DNA from: Gentiana macrophylla
Lineage: Eukaryota; Streptophyta; Magnoliopsida; Gentianales; Gentianaceae
DNA: 64,000 nucleotides
NCBI GenBank assembly: GCA_026214975.1
Contig: CM047810.1
Span: 33,171,255 to 33,235,254, forward strand
Direction: 5' to 3'
Notes under the pieces: model-generated
Seen by the model: only the letters and a program-made list of their open reading frames with translations
Told to the model about the DNA's origin: nothing
The model's database searches: none
Translations under genes and position numbers: made by a program
Shown: positions 10,709-23,228 of the stretch, in pieces
How positions within the stretch are numbered: the stretch's first letter is position 1
Layout of the letters: each line of letters starts with the position of its first letter

Positions 10709-11590
10709 ATGTCTTCTCAAGTAACTAATATGCTAAATGAAAAATTGACCGGAAACAACTTTAACAAGTGGAAAAGTAACATGAACGTTGCGCTCATCTT
10801 CAAAAACGTTAAGTTTGTCTGTCTGAGGCTTGTCCGCCGACTCCTCCCATGAATGCTTCACGACCTATACACGATGACCATAAGCGATGGGCAGAGGCAG
10901 ACAATAAGGCTCGTGGCATCATGCCGGACTCCATGTCGGAGATCACAAGGACCAAGCATGAGAACATAGAGAGTGCGCAAGAAATCATAGACTCTCTTAT
11001 TTCCATGTTTGGTGCCCCATCTGATCAAGCAAGACATGAGGCTGTTAAGTTAGGCATAAATGCCAAAATGAAGAAAGGTCAGTCGGTAACTGGTCATGTG
11101 ATGAACATGATTAACTACTTTACTGATGCTGAGACTCATGGCTCTAGGTTTGACGATGCAACTCAAGTAAGTATGATATTAGAATCACTTACACCTGAGT
11201 TCCTCCAGTTCAAGAGTAACTATGTCATGAACAAACTCAAATTTGATCTGACTCAGTTGATTAATGAACTGCAAGTGTTCGAAGCTATCTCCTCTGGGAG
11301 AAGCTGAGAAGGGAAGTAAAAGTCGAGGCCCATGTGGCTGAAGCTAAGGCATCGAGCTCTGTAGTCAAGAATAAGCCCAAGGCAAAGCAGGCAAAACAGG
11401 CAAAACGTGAAGAGGATCGTGTGAAGCTGATAAAGAAGAAGGCTAAAAAGGCAACTTTCAAGCCCAAGAGGAAATGTTTCCACTGCCATGAGGTAGGACA
11501 TTGAAGGCGCCATTGTCCAACATACCTCAAAGAGGCTAAGGAAGGGAAAGGCCTTGAGAACAAGGGCAAGGATAAGACAGGTGATTTTGA
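10709..11590 (+). pseudogene. Copia B gag (broken)
   Basis: The ATG at 10709 gives MSSQVTNMLNEKLTGNNFNKW. A frameshift near 10830 leads to the main frame (10849-11307), which runs through the UBN2-type gag core (EIIDSLISMFGAPSDQARHE, GHVMNMINYF). After a further shift a lysine-rich stretch precedes a CCHC knuckle CFHCHEVGH.RRHC (about 11478-11520), with an in-frame TGA in the middle of the knuckle. Gag would form the particle; this copy cannot make an intact one. Confidence 0.8.
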
Positions 11591-11600
11591 ATTACTACTC

Positions 11601-11998
11601 TTGGAATCCTACACAGTAGCTAAAAATGTATCAACTTGGTTACTAGATTCTGGAGCTACTAACCATGTTTGTTCTTCTTTGCAGATCCTTAGTTCGTATC
11701 AGGAGCTAGAGGAAGGCACGCTGACGATGAGAGTTGGCAACAATGCAGTGGTTTCAGCTAAAGCAGTGGGAGTAGTTAGTTTATGTTTTGGCAATAAATT
11801 CTTGGTTTTAAACCATGTTTATTTTGTTCCAAATTTCCGTAGAAATTTAATTTCAGTTTCAATGTTGCAAGAACAATCGTATTCTCTTTCTTTTGATAGT
11901 AACAAAATTGTCATTTCCAGAAATGGTCGTGATATTTGTTCTGCACTTTTGGAAAACGGATTGTATTTTATTAAACCGATAGAAACTCCATTGCTTAA
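11601..11998 (+). pseudogene. Copia B aspartic protease region
   Basis: An open frame from about 11601 carries WLLDSGATNHVCSS (active-site D-S-G, about 11637-11680) and HVYFVPNFRRNLISVSML, the end of the Copia protease. It is cut at 11998 by insertion of element E. The remaining bases up to 12044 are E sequence read in frame. Confidence 0.85.
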
Positions 11999-13510
11999 TG
12001 ATGAGAGGATTTTTCACGATCCAAAAACCAAACAATATTTATAATCCACGAAACTCATATACCGTGAAACCACTCTCTAACCGGCCAAACACCGGGTCGA
12101 TCGTAGTAGAATGGCAAAGTGCGAGGGGTCGATCCACGAGGAAATTGGGTCGAATCTGAAACACGTGTTAAAATCGATGAACAAAGAGCACACCAATGGG
12201 ATAAGCGATCGAAGCCCATACTAAACTACGGCACGAAAAAGGATTTAAAGCATGAACCAACAACAACAAGCAATCCCATCGACAAAAGATCGAAACAATC
12301 AAAGCAAAATCGAGAGAAAGCAAATCGACAAAGGAAACTCACAAGATCGACATCGACATACATTAGATCTGAAAGCCCATGTCCCAAATCGACAAAAGAT
12401 CCAGTCTTTAATCCCAACCGTGACCGCGACGAAAATCCACAAGCAAGCGATCGAATACGCGTTCGACGCTAACTACAAAAATCTAATCTAAAAGCATGGG
12501 CCTGAGCCTTGATCCGACTATTTAGATGTCAACCTGCATAACAGCCGCCGGAGCGGCTGGGTTGAGCACCTAAGCCGGCCTCAAGCTCAGTCCAGCCAAA
12601 AAGTGAGAGGAGTTATGTTAAAATTCGACTATAGAAGCTCTTATATAGAGCGGCAAAAATGAGTTTGGTGGTGGGCCGACCAACTCGGCTCGTTTGACCC
12701 GTCTTGATAAATCATTAAAATCTCCTGTGTGTAGCTCGAATTGAACGATTCAAGATCGTTGGAAAGCTATTGGAATTATCTACAACTTTCATGAAGACCA
12801 AAAAGCCAGAAAATGCTTCCAAGATGGGTCAAAATGCAGATCAAAGGACCGGGCTGGTGAAAACTGAACCTGCTGTCAATCTGCTGAAACTACCTCTGTC
12901 CGTACGGCCAGGGTACTTGTCCGTACGGATAAAAGGCCTTCCGTACGGATATTTCATCATTTTCCAGTCGTCCGTACGGACAACTCTCTGGTTTTGCCTC
13001 CAGGTTGCTCCATTTCTGACAGCTCTGCAGTAAACACTTCATAACTTCTTCGTCCGAGCTCCGATTGAGGTGATTCAAAAACCATTAGAAAGATATTTGA
13101 ATTATCTACAACTTCCATCAAGAAGTCAGGTCCTGAAAATGCCTCCATCATAGGTTAAATTGCCGATGAACAGAACAGAGGGGTTGAGATTTTTACACTT
13201 TTTCTCTTTTCTCCCCTTTTCTCCTTCCCCTGATCATTCTCACCACAAAATATCACCTTCCGGGTCTCCGGATCACCTAAACCCTGAAATATTATGCATA
13301 GAACATACCAAAGCGACATCCGGGGTAAAAGTGTCGGAATATTGCAAAATTATCGATAAAGAGGGTTTTCCGACCATTTGTCGTTTTCACTCCCCGTGCA
13401 TTATTCTCACGATAAAGCTCTACAAAAGGCCTAAAATACCCAAAAACATGCTAATTGAGTGATAAACAAGGGTAAAAGCACACGAAATGGTGTAAAGTTG
13501 ACTCTCATCA
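11999..13510 (-). repeat. Left LTR of E (3' LTR in element orientation)
   Basis: Nearly identical to 15633-17171 apart from small insertions, deletions and substitutions. It contains four copies of the palindrome ccgtacgg (12900-12979). Short reading frames in it are incidental. Confidence 0.9.
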
Positions 13511-13545
13511 ACCACCCCCCCACTTAGCCTTTGCTCGTCCTCGAG
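13511..13545 (-). promoter_or_regulatory. Polypurine tract of E
   Basis: Minus-strand cgaggacgagcaaaggc followed by taagtgggggggtggt, directly against the LTR. It marks plus-strand priming and sets the element orientation. Confidence 0.75.
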
Positions 13546-15210
13546 TAAAATGGGCATTTTAAAATAAACCAATGGGATCAACTTTGCAACATCGTTGTAG
13601 CGAACATTCTCATGGTAAGCGACAAGTAGTAAAGTGAATGTAGACAACTCGAGGCAGTGTTATAAACAAAGCGGAGTGCACGTGTGTAGAAGCAAGGAAT
13701 CACATCCAAAATGGTCACCGACCTTGAATACCGGTCAAACATTTACACACGATATCATACCACATAACATCTCCACTAATCGAGGCTACCGGGACTAGAT
13801 ACGGTCAAGTAGGACTTTGAAGGTTATGACGTTAGGCTCGGGAGGGGGCTAACCGAAAGGATAATTTGGGAACTGGAGAAGAGAAAATACGAGTGAACCA
13901 AATCAACAAGTGTATCTCCTCCTTGCAACCATACAAATCAAAACCAAACTCCTCCGATCATCAAACAAATCAAAACAACTTCCGAACTCAACATTATATG
14001 GACAAACAATACACGTCCACACAAGGCTTTCTTTGACTCAACACTTATTCACTTTATTCAAACTTTCATTTCACTTCTTTTTCTTTTCTTTTCACTTTTT
14101 TTCATTTTTTCTTTTTGCATTCTTTTTTCTTTTCCAACTTTTCTTTCTTTTCTTCTTTGAACCAAAGGCCTTATAAAAGATCACTCGAGCTCCTCCCCTT
14201 CTTTACATTTCAGAAAAACACCAACTCCAACCAAAACATGTCACTCTCTCCCCCACACTTGCCTTGGCAAGTGTGGTTTAACAAGAGGCTAAGTCCACTC
14301 GTAGAGGTCAAATGAAGGGAATGTGACCAAAATAAGGCTCAAGGGTAGGTTTCGACTAAGTAATGAAATGGCTATAAAGCGAATGGTGGTCGGACCATTC
14401 TATCAAGGCTGAGAGGGGCTACGAAGGTCAAACATTCGGCTCAGGCTTATTTGGCTCTGGTCGGGTCAAAGAAGCGCCTTTTCTGTCATCCCGTATCCGG
14501 TTTAGGTAACCTTTCTATTTCGCCTCGAAGTTAGAGATATGAATGTGTGTAACAACCAAATTGTGTGTAACCGAAGCAAATCGCATATAAGGTTCCGTTT
14601 TCAAGATAAGACCGAATCGTATTGCATATATTCAATGAACTACTAAGACTTTTACCAATCGAATGTGAGGACTACACAACCCTGCGGTGTTAAAACCGTT
14701 GAAAAATTTTAAAAAATAGCCCAAAATCGACTAGAAAACGGTCAAAGACTAAGCATACCACACAAATTGGCACATTTAACGATCAAAGCACAACTACAAA
14801 ATGGCTAAGTTCCCCCCCCCCACTTGAATGAAGCAACTTGTCCTCGGTGTGTGAATGAGATGGAAAGAAAGACTTATTTGTTTTGTAGAACCCGCAGAAA
14901 AGGTGCACTTAAGCTCACGTGACATCTTCAGTGAATCCATCTCGAGTACCTAAAACCATATAGACGAAAAAACAAGGCAAACACATGCACGGGAGAAGTC
15001 CACGTGCCAAAAGATGGTGATAGATACGAGATATACACATATAGAAGCCATGCCACAAGCGGACTCAAAGCGGTCGGTAGTACTCAACATGGATTGCAAT
15101 GGATGTAAAGATAACCAAGCAGGTAAAGACAAATCATCCACGTATAGAATAAAGCCACAGAGGCACACAAGCAATTATCCACGTCAAAGAACTAGCACAT
15201 CAACCGAAAC

Positions 15211-15249
<39 letters not shown>

Positions 15250-15610
15250 CACACACACACGATATTTTAAACCCCTCAAAAGTCATGATAGTCGAAGGTC
15301 ACGAGCCCCGATTCTAGCCCGACTTAAGCGATATCAATCTCGAAGAGACTAAGTACCAAAGTCGCATTCAATCCGAGTTCAAGACAAAATCACTTCAACA
15401 TCCCATGGCTCTATCGAAATCTAAATAAAACAAGATGATAAACACTTAGGCCCAAGTTCTAGGACAACCTACACGATATCAACCTCCGAAGAAGCTAAGT
15501 ACCAAAATTGCAATCAAACCTAGTCTAAGCACAACATTATCAACATGTTTTCATATTTTTCATTTTTTTCTTTTCGTTCACGACCAAACACAAATTCGAC
15601 TTTTAAACAA
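13546..15610 (-). other. Interior of E, non-coding
   Basis: No gag or pol domain was seen in six frames. It contains two further polypurine-like modules on the minus strand (about 14248-14278 and 14810-14845), a pyrimidine-rich stretch (14040-14165), a T32 run (15214-15245) and an imperfect duplication about 145 bp apart (cgatatcaa...ctaagtaccaaa, about 15329-15374 and 15474-15520). Confidence 0.7.
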
Positions 15611-15611
15611 T

Positions 15612-15632
15612 TTCCCGCAAGCGGCGCCATTT
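15612..15632 (-). promoter_or_regulatory. Primer binding site of E
   Basis: Minus-strand tggcgccgcttgcggg starts a few bases inside the right LTR. This matches the tggcgccg... sites of Tat/Athila elements. Confidence 0.75.
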
Positions 15633-17171
15633 TGATGAGAGGATTTTCACGATCCAAAAACCAAACAATATTTATAATCCACGAAACTCATATACCGTGA
15701 AACCACTCTCTAACCGGCCAAACACCGGGTCGATCGTAGTAGAATGGCAAAAAAATGCAGGGTCGATCCACGAGGAAATTGGGTGAATCGAAACACTGTG
15801 TTAAAATCGATGAACAAAGAGCACACCAACGGGATAAGCGATCGAAGCCCATACTAAACTACGGCACGAAAAAGGGATTTAAAGCATGAACCAACAACAA
15901 CAAGCAATCCCATCGACAAAAGATCGAAACAATCAAAGCAAAATCGAGAGAAAGCAAATCGACAAAGGAAACTCACAAGATCGACATCGACATACATTAG
16001 ATCTGAAAGCCCATGTCCCAAATCGACAAAAGATCCAGTCTTTAATCCCAACCGTGACCCGCGACGCGAAATCCACAAGCAAACGATCGAATACCGCGTT
16101 CGACGCTAACTACAAAAATCTAATCTAAAAGCATGGGCCCAAGCCTTGATCCGACTATTTAGATGTCAACTGCGCATAATGACCGCCGGGCGGTGAGTTG
16201 AGCATCTAAGCCGGCCTCGAGCTCAGTACAGCCAAAAAGTGAGAGGAGTTATGTTAAAATTCGACTATAGAAGCTCTTATATAGAAGCGGCAAAAATGAG
16301 TTTGGTGGTGGGCCGACCAACTCGGCTCGTTTGACCCGTCTTCAGTAAATCATTAAAATCTCCTGTGTGTAGCTCGAATTGAACGATTCAAGATGAGTTG
16401 GAAAGCTATTGGAATTATCTACAACTTTCATGAAGACCAAAAAGCCAGAAAATGCTTCCAAGATGGGTCAAAATGCAGATCAAAGGACCGGGCTGGTGAA
16501 AACTGAACCTGCTATCAATCTGCTGAAACTACCTCTGTCCGTACGGCCAGGGTACTTGTCCGTATGGATAAAAGGCCTTCCGTACGGATATTTCATCATT
16601 TTCCAGTCGTCCGTACGGACAAAATGTGTCGTCCGTACGGACAACTCTGGTTTTGCCTCCAGGTTGCTCTATTTACGATGACTCTGCGATAAACACTTCA
16701 TAACTTCTTCGTCCGAGCTCCGATTGAGGTGATTCAAAAACCATTAGAAATATATTTGAATTATCTACAACTTCCATCAAGAAGTCAGGTCCTTAAAATG
16801 CCTCCATCATAGGTTAAATTGCCGATGAACAGAGCAGAGGGTTGAGATTTTTACACTTTTTCTCTTTTCTCCCTTTTCTCCTTCCCACGATCATTCTCAC
16901 CACAAAATATCACCTTCCGGGTCTCCGGATCACCTAAACCCTGAAATATTATGCATAGAACATACCAAAGCGACATCCGGGGTAAAAGTGTCGGAATATT
17001 GCAAAATTATCGATAAAAGAGGGGTTTTCCGACCATTTGTCGTTTTCACTCCCCGTGCATTATTCTCACGATAAAGCTCTACAAAAGGCCTAAAATACCC
17101 AAAAACATGCTAATTGAGTGATAAACAAGGGTAAAAAGCACACCGAAATGGTGTAAAGTTGACTCCCATCA
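15633..17171 (-). repeat. Right LTR of E (5' LTR in element orientation)
   Basis: Pair of 11999-13510. It has one mutated (ccgtatgg) and four intact ccgtacgg palindromes (16539-16640), one more site than the left LTR. Confidence 0.9.
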
Positions 17172-17176
17172 CTTAA

Positions 17177-19890
17177 CACTGAAATGTTTAAAGTAAAACA
17201 TCATAAATATGTTAAAAGACATAAATTTCTCACCATGATAAAACATACCTTTGGCATCTAAGACTTAGTCATATTTCCTTGGAAAGAATCAAACAACTGG
17301 CCAAGGGTGGTCCCTCGAGTGAGTTATCTGTTGACACACTCCCAGTCTGTGAATCTTGCCTGGAGGGAAAAATGACAAAGTGACCTTTCTCATGAAAGGG
17401 AAATAGAGCCAAAGAACCTTTGGAATTAGTGCATTCAGACTTGTGTGGTCCGATGAATGTACATGCTAGAAGTGGTTTCGAGTATTTTGTGACTTTTTCA
17501 TAGATGACTACTCAAGATATGGATATGTTTATCTTCTGCACAGGAAGTTCGAAGCTTTTAGTAAGTTTAAGAAATTCCAGGTAGAAGCCAAAAGGCAACT
17601 GGGTAAATCATTGAAGTGCCTTCGTTCTGATCGAAGAGGCAAGTACTTGGATACTGGCTTCACTGATTACCTCTTAGAACAATGGATCTGTTCCCAGCGT
17701 TCCGTACCCAGGACACCTCAGCAAAATGGAGTTGCTGAGAGGAGAAACAGAACCTTGATTGATATGGTCAGGTCAATGATGAGCTACGCATCATTGCCGA
17801 TTTCCTTTTAGGGATATGCACTACAAACAGCGGTCCACATATTGAATGTGGTTCCATCAAAGTCTGTCGAAAAGACACCTATTGAGTTATGGAAAGGAGT
17901 AAACCTAGTTTACGCCATTACCGTATCTAGGGGTGTCCTGCACATGTGCTGTAAGACAAGACTAGCAAGTTGCAAGCACGTATGAAAGTATGTCTGTTCA
18001 TAGGGTATGCCGAAGGAACGAGAGCAGGTCTGTTCTATGATCCGGAAGATAACAAGGTGATAGTCTCGACTAATACCATATTTCTCAAGGAACAGTACAT
18101 GACAGACTTCAAACCTCGAAGTAAAGTGATACTCGAGGAGTTACTTTATGACACGGTCAGACCACTGGTGACACCTCATAGTACAAATAACACTGATAAT
18201 GCCACAGTCGATCCAGAGGATCCTAGACCGCTCAGACGTACCGAAAGGGTGGTTCGGCCACCTATTCGGTATGGCATGCAAGAGGAGGCAAATATTGCCG
18301 TCTCTAATGTAGTGGAAGATGATATGTTGTCCTTTCAGAGGCTATGGATGATTCTGATAAAGATAAATGGATTGACGCAATGAATCAAGAAATGGAGTCT
18401 ATGTACTCTAACTCAATCTGGAAACTTGTGGATTGCCCTGTGGGTGTACGGCCCATAGGCAGTAAATGGATCTACAAGAGAAAGAGGACGTGGATGGTAA
18501 GGTTGAAACCTTCAAAATTAGGCTAGTGGAAAAGGGTTATACCCAGAGAGAGTGAGTCGACTGTGAGGAGACTTTCTCGCCTATGGCCATGCTAAAATCC
18601 ATTCGTATTCTTCTTTCGATTGCTGCATGCCAAGATTATGAAATCTGGCAGATGGATGTTAAGACGGCTTTTTCTTAATGGCTTTCTTGACGAGGAAATA
18701 CATATGCAGCAACCAGAAGGATTCATTGAGAAAGCCAAGAGCTCAAAGGGTGCAAGTTGCTCAAATCCATTTATGGGTTGAAGCAAGCTTTTCGGTCTTG
18801 GAACCACAGATTTGTTGAGAACATCAAGTCTTACGGTTTCGAATAGAATCTTGATGAGTCTTGTGTATACAAGCGTATCATTAAAGATAAGGTGGCATTC
18901 TTGGTGTAGTATGTTGATGACATCCTGCTAATTGGAAACAATAAGGGGATGTTGTCTGATGTTAAAAGTTGGTTAGCCACACATTTCTGAATGAAATATT
19001 TGGGAGATGCAACCTATGTTCTAGGGATCCAGCTTATTCGGGATCGAAAGAACAAGATGTTGGCTTTGTCCCAGGCATCTTACATTGATAACATGATGCT
19101 GCGTTTTAGTATACAGAATGCAAAGAAGGGTTTCCTACCAACCCGTCATGGCATAGCTCTCTCTAAGAAACAATGTCCTCAAACCCCTGAGGAAGAAGAG
19201 AGCATGGGACGTATTCCTTACACATCTGCAGTTAGAAGTCTGATGTATGCAATGTTGTGTACTAGACCGGACATCTGCTATGGTTTGGGATTGGTCAGTC
19301 GTTTTCAGTCAAATCCAGGCATGGAGCACTGGATAGCAGTAAAGAATCTCCTCAAGTATCTTAAGAGAACGAGGAAATATATGTCTTCAGGTGCAGACCT
19401 GAATATCGTAGGCTACATTGATTCTGACTTTCAGTCAGATAGGGATGATCGTAAGTCGATCTCAGGCTCATTTTTTACTCTTGGAGGTGGAGCCGTAGTC
19501 TAGAGAAGCGTAAAGCAACCCAGCATTGCCGATCCAACTATGGAAGCCGAGTACATAGCAACCTCTGAGGCAGCTAAGGAGACGGTATGGCTCAAGAAGT
19601 TTCTTGGTGATTTGGAAGTAATTCGAATATAAACAATCCAATACCACTTTATTGTGACAACACTAGAGCGGTGTCGAATTCCAAGGAACCGCAAAATCAC
19701 AAGAGGTCAAAGCATATAGAGAGTAAGTATTACCTGATCAGAGAGATCGTGCGTAGAGGCGACATTTTAGTCCTAAAGATCGCCTCAGCCGACAACCTAG
19801 CTGATCCATTTACCAAGACGCTGGCATCTAATGTCTTTGACAAGCACTTGGAAGGTATGAGAATGAGAGACATGTCTCATCTGCTTTAGA
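17177..19890 (+). pseudogene. Copia B integrase, reverse transcriptase and RNase H (broken)
   Basis: Follows directly after element E. Integrase core: LRSDRRGKYLDTGF and TPQQNGVAERRNRTL (17611-17811, catalytic E in NGVAE). RT: WIYKRKR..., a DVKTAF-like part (about 18655) and the YVDD box at about 18909-18922, with an in-frame TAG just before it. RT end and connection: YLGDATYVLGIQLIRDRKN (18991 on) and YTSAVRSLMYAMLCTRPD. RNase H: YIDSDFQSDRDDRKSISG, EAEYIATSEAAKETVWLKKF (about 19545-19605) and NLADPFTKTL. At least six stops or shifts separate these pieces. Confidence 0.88.
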
Positions 19891-19967
19891 GCAAGTGGGA
19901 GAAATATGCTAGTAGATAGATATATGTAATAGGGTGTGCTCTAAAAACATTTGTTGCTTGTCATTAC

Positions 19968-19982
19968 AGGCAAGTGGGAGAT
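19968..19982 (+). promoter_or_regulatory. Polypurine tract of element B
   Basis: ggcaagtgggagat immediately before the 3' LTR. A similar caagtgggag lies about 80 bases upstream (about 19892). Confidence 0.75.
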
Positions 19983-21752
19983 TTTTAGGTGTAGTTCCCG
20001 AAAGACAATTTATGTAATTATTTTTATTTAGTAAATGACAGATTTTATTTCATCTTATTATTTGCTTTGTACTTATATTTAATACATTGCTGAAAACCCC
20101 AAGTCGTATTTTATGTAGCCATATAACTTAGTGTGTGTCACATTTGAGGATTAAGTTTATGGTGATACACTTGAACTAGTAGTCCGTGGTGAACTTAATC
20201 AAAGTATGGGGTCTATTGATTAAACCACCATTAATGCGCCCAGAACACTTTAAGGTATGACCGTCTTATCCGGACCGTCGATATCGGTTATATAAGTGGG
20301 GCATTTATATATGATGTAGTCATATAGGACTGGACCGATTTAATCTGTATTTCTCATATAATTCTGTGATTGAGAAATCTTATGAAATCACAAGATGATC
20401 ATATATGGATTAACCTTAATCCTAAAGTGATTGCATACTCCTACTTGTTTCAAGATAGGGTTTGATGTGTTCGTTAAGGATCACTAAGAGGCGCGGTCCG
20501 AATCACTTTCACGTTGGCACTATTTTGGAATGAGTGAGAAGTCTGTGTCTCACAGATATGGAATCCATTCCTTCCTGCGGGAAGTAGAAAGACAATCCCC
20601 TTATTTGTTAATCTTAGAAACTGATCGATCGGCCGAGTTCATATTGGTTATGAACTAATGGATCACTAGTGGATTAATGGTAAATAAGGATAAGATGTAG
20701 TGAAGAAGGTTTACGGAAATAATCCCGCTTCGTTACGTATAGTCTATGGTGGGTTAGTCTGTATGTAATGATTATATCAATGGACACTTATTGACTCGAC
20801 GTTTTGAGAATAAGTTATATCTATAATCGATAGAGTTCAGTTTCGAATTTATGGTGGCGTAATTCCGGAATTAATAATTTGAGTAGAAACATTCTGTTCG
20901 ATGAATATTTTGTTCAATTTATTGTAGCTACTGGTTATAGGTCCATGGTCCCCGGGTTGGCTCCTAACACGCGAGTGTTTTCTCGTTTTGTGGAAACTCG
21001 AGAATAAATTAAATAGTTGGTCTATTTAATGAATATATGAATAATATTTATTTGGTAAATAATATGTAAAATAGAAAAGATATTTTCTATTAAAATTAAT
21101 GGCTAAGGTGGCGCCACATTGTGAGGAAATTAGGAAAATAAATTTTCCTAGATTATGTCACATGTGTAATTAATTAATTATTTATTTGTTAGATAATTAA
21201 TGGAAAAAAATAAGAGATTGATTTTATGGGAATTATCTCTTATTTTATGGCAAATATCTTTTCCTTATGGAAATAGGTAATTGTATTGTGAAAAGGATAA
21301 CTCTCTATTGACTAGTTAATTTCGTATATAAAGAGCGTTCCTCCCAACACAATACACAATTAAAAATTGCGCCACTTTCATCAAATAGAAAAGAAAAATT
21401 AGTTTCTTGTTTTAGCCATTAGGAGGAGAAAAACCTAGGGTTTTTCATAAGCATATTCAAGGAGGTTCTACTACGAGGATCGACGTCCACCAGTCGTCGC
21501 TTGGAGATACAATCCGGAAGACTGCGGCTTCTCCCTTTTGTCGACTGCTTATCCCTCTTCTATTGAGTAAATCTTCAACCTTCTCGTAGATATGTTAATT
21601 AATTATGTGAATTAAAATCATGGTAAAATCGCATGTGAATTTAATTCATAGCTTCTGTCGTGCATGATCGATCGTCTCGATCGGTGCTGTGAATTAGATC
21701 TGACGATCCAACTATGGATCGGATCCGGATTCGGGTTTCTGTATATCCAGCA
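19983..21752 (+). repeat. 3' LTR of element B
   Basis: 1770 bp, colinear with 6841-8922 without the 300-bp insertion. The first base pair is tt instead of tg. It ends tatatccagca and is followed by the duplication catct. Confidence 0.9.
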
Positions 21753-21757
21753 CATCT

Positions 21758-22303
21758 ATCTATGGCAAATAGTAAGTTCTGCAAGGTAGTTGGGATTGGC
21801 TCAATTCAGTTGAGGACAGAGGATGGAAGATTCTGTAAACTGGGTGAAGTTAAACATGTTCCACAAATTACCAAAAACTTGGTATCTCTCAGTTCTTTGG
21901 ACAACAGAGGATTCAGTCTTAAGGGGGAAAGTGGTTTCTGAGTTTCTATAAAAATTCAGTTGAGGTTCTCAAGGGAGTCAAGAAAGGGACTATGTATATA
22001 TTACAAGGGTTAGTTGTTGCTGGTTCTGCTGTTGTGGCATCAGCTAAGATTCATCAGTCACAGCTTACAAAACTGTGGCACATGAGACTTGGTCACACGG
22101 GTGAAAATGGGATGCAGTTTCTTTCTCAGAAAGATCTTCTTGGGGGATGTAAGGTCAATAATCTGGACTTTTGTGAGCATTGTGTGTTTGGGAAGATTCA
22201 TAGGAGCAAGTTCTCAAAAGGGGTACACAACACAAAGTCATCACTTGATTACATTCATTCTGATTGTTGGGGGCCATAAAAGGTGGAGTCATTGGGTGGT
22301 CAA
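21758..22303 (+). pseudogene. Copia A protease end and integrase zinc-finger region
   Basis: Continues element A after B. SMANSKFCKVVGIGSIQL and VPQITKNLVSLSSL form the protease C-terminal part; after a shift comes LWHMRLGHTGENGMQFLSQK with FCEHCVFGKIHRSKF. The H-x-H...C-x2-C spacing is that of the GAG-pre-integrase zinc finger. It ends at the target site of element F. Confidence 0.85.
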
Positions 22304-22309
22304 AGATAT

Positions 22310-23228
22310 TGGGAGCCTTTAAAGGCACCACAATTATTATACTTGGGCACCCAAATTAAGGGGCACCACACTTTCATTTGTTGTTTTACCTTAGACACCA
22401 CACTGATTTTTACATATACTCAATACACCACACTCTAATAACAATTTTTCCATTGCTACTCATGGCACCACATGTGTCAATATTTTCCACTCCAACAAAT
22501 TAATTACACATATATACCTAATTTCCTTCCGGCCGCCACCCACCCACCAGTCCCGCCACCTCCCACCCCACACTAGCCATGCTACCTCTCGGTACACCCC
22601 ACCCACCCTTGAGTCACCTGGTACCCATCTTCCTCCACCATCACCTAGCCCCACAACCATCAATCACCTAGCTCCACTGCCCTATTACACCTAGCCTGAA
22701 ATATTTTGAATAAAAGAAAGCAAAATACAGGAAAGAATCTCTTAGAAAGATTCAATTATTAAAATAAAAAAAGGGCAGATAGATTGGATATTATATCAAC
22801 TACTCAAATATTCACCTCCAAGAGCTCTGTAAAAAAAAAAAAAAAAAAAATCAATACGCGAATCGAATTTTATCATTGTTTGCACGGTGGTTTTGGAGTT
22901 CGATGGTGGATTTATTGACAGATTGAGAGAGAATGATGAATTTCTTTATGGTAAGAGATGGTGAAAATGGTGATTTTGGTGGTTAAAGGGTGGAAAAGAT
23001 GGTGGTTGTAATAATTGCTTATAGTTGGTAGGATGTTGTTGTGATAAAAAAAGATTTGGATATAGTGAAAATAATCTGGATGTAGTAAATTTGGATTTTA
23101 ATAGACGTGGTGTCATTAGTAGATTCATCATTTAAAAACTTAATATGTGGTGCCTGAAGTAAACGCCTATTTTATAACTAGTTGTGGTGCCTACGGTAGA
23201 AAAGGTGTGGTGCCTTTAAAGGCACCCA
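22310..23228. mobile_element. Non-autonomous DNA transposon F (919 bp), nested in A
   Basis: The left terminus tgggagcctttaaaggcacc and the right terminus (complement of ggtgcctttaaaggcaccca) pair over about 24 bp. The duplication is agatat (22304-22309 and 23229-23234), possibly 7 bp. Element D has a single uninterrupted cagatattttgtg at this place, giving the empty site. Subterminal regions are full of caccaca at the left and its complement tgtggtg at the right, as in transposase-binding subterminal repeats. No transposase was seen. The superfamily is uncertain because the 6-7 bp duplication is unusual. Confidence 0.8.

Larger units (their letters stand above)
11999..17171 (-). mobile_element. 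Non-autonomous Tat/Athila-type LTR element E, nested in B
   Basis: The LTRs 11999-13510 (1512 bp) and 15633-17171 (1539 bp) both begin tgatgagag or similar and end ctc(t/c)catca. They are bordered by a perfect 5-bp duplication cttaa (11994-11998 and 17172-17176). Orientation is minus. Inside the right LTR, reading leftward, comes tggcgccgcttgcggg, a Tat/Athila-type primer site. Just inside the left LTR, on the minus strand, is gctaagtgggggggtgg, the polypurine tract. The 2.1 kb interior has no gag or pol, so mobility would need enzymes from another element. Confidence 0.88.
6841..21752 (+). mobile_element. Ty1/Copia element B with about 1.8-2.1 kb LTRs, nested in A
   Basis: Long LTRs lie at 6841-8922 and 19983-21752. 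The target duplication is catat (6836-6840) and catct (21753-21757), one base changed. Internal parts are a variant primer binding site, a leader of about 1.8 kb, gag, protease, insertion of element E in the protease/integrase interval, then integrase, RT, RNase H and a polypurine tract. Joining the host flanks restores the element-A sequence catat|atctatggc. All reading frames are damaged. A second copy of the family (C) sits at 59083 onward on the minus strand. Confidence 0.9.

Noticed and set aside
12119..12491. Reading frames of 79-117 codons in the LTR of E
   Set aside because: Repeated with frame changes in the other LTR; low-complexity Lys/Gln/Arg content and no domain.
14040..14165. 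Phe-rich frame as a membrane protein
   Set aside because: Translation of a T/C-rich simple-sequence stretch inside element E.
14811..14821. C9-10 run as a possible G-quadruplex
   Set aside because: Only one G run per module; it is better explained as the polypurine tract of the minus-strand element E.
22460..22663. 67-codon Gly/Trp-rich minus-strand frame in element F
   Set aside because: It is produced by repeated ccaccc/ccaccac sequence in the subterminal region of a non-coding transposon; no homologue or start context.
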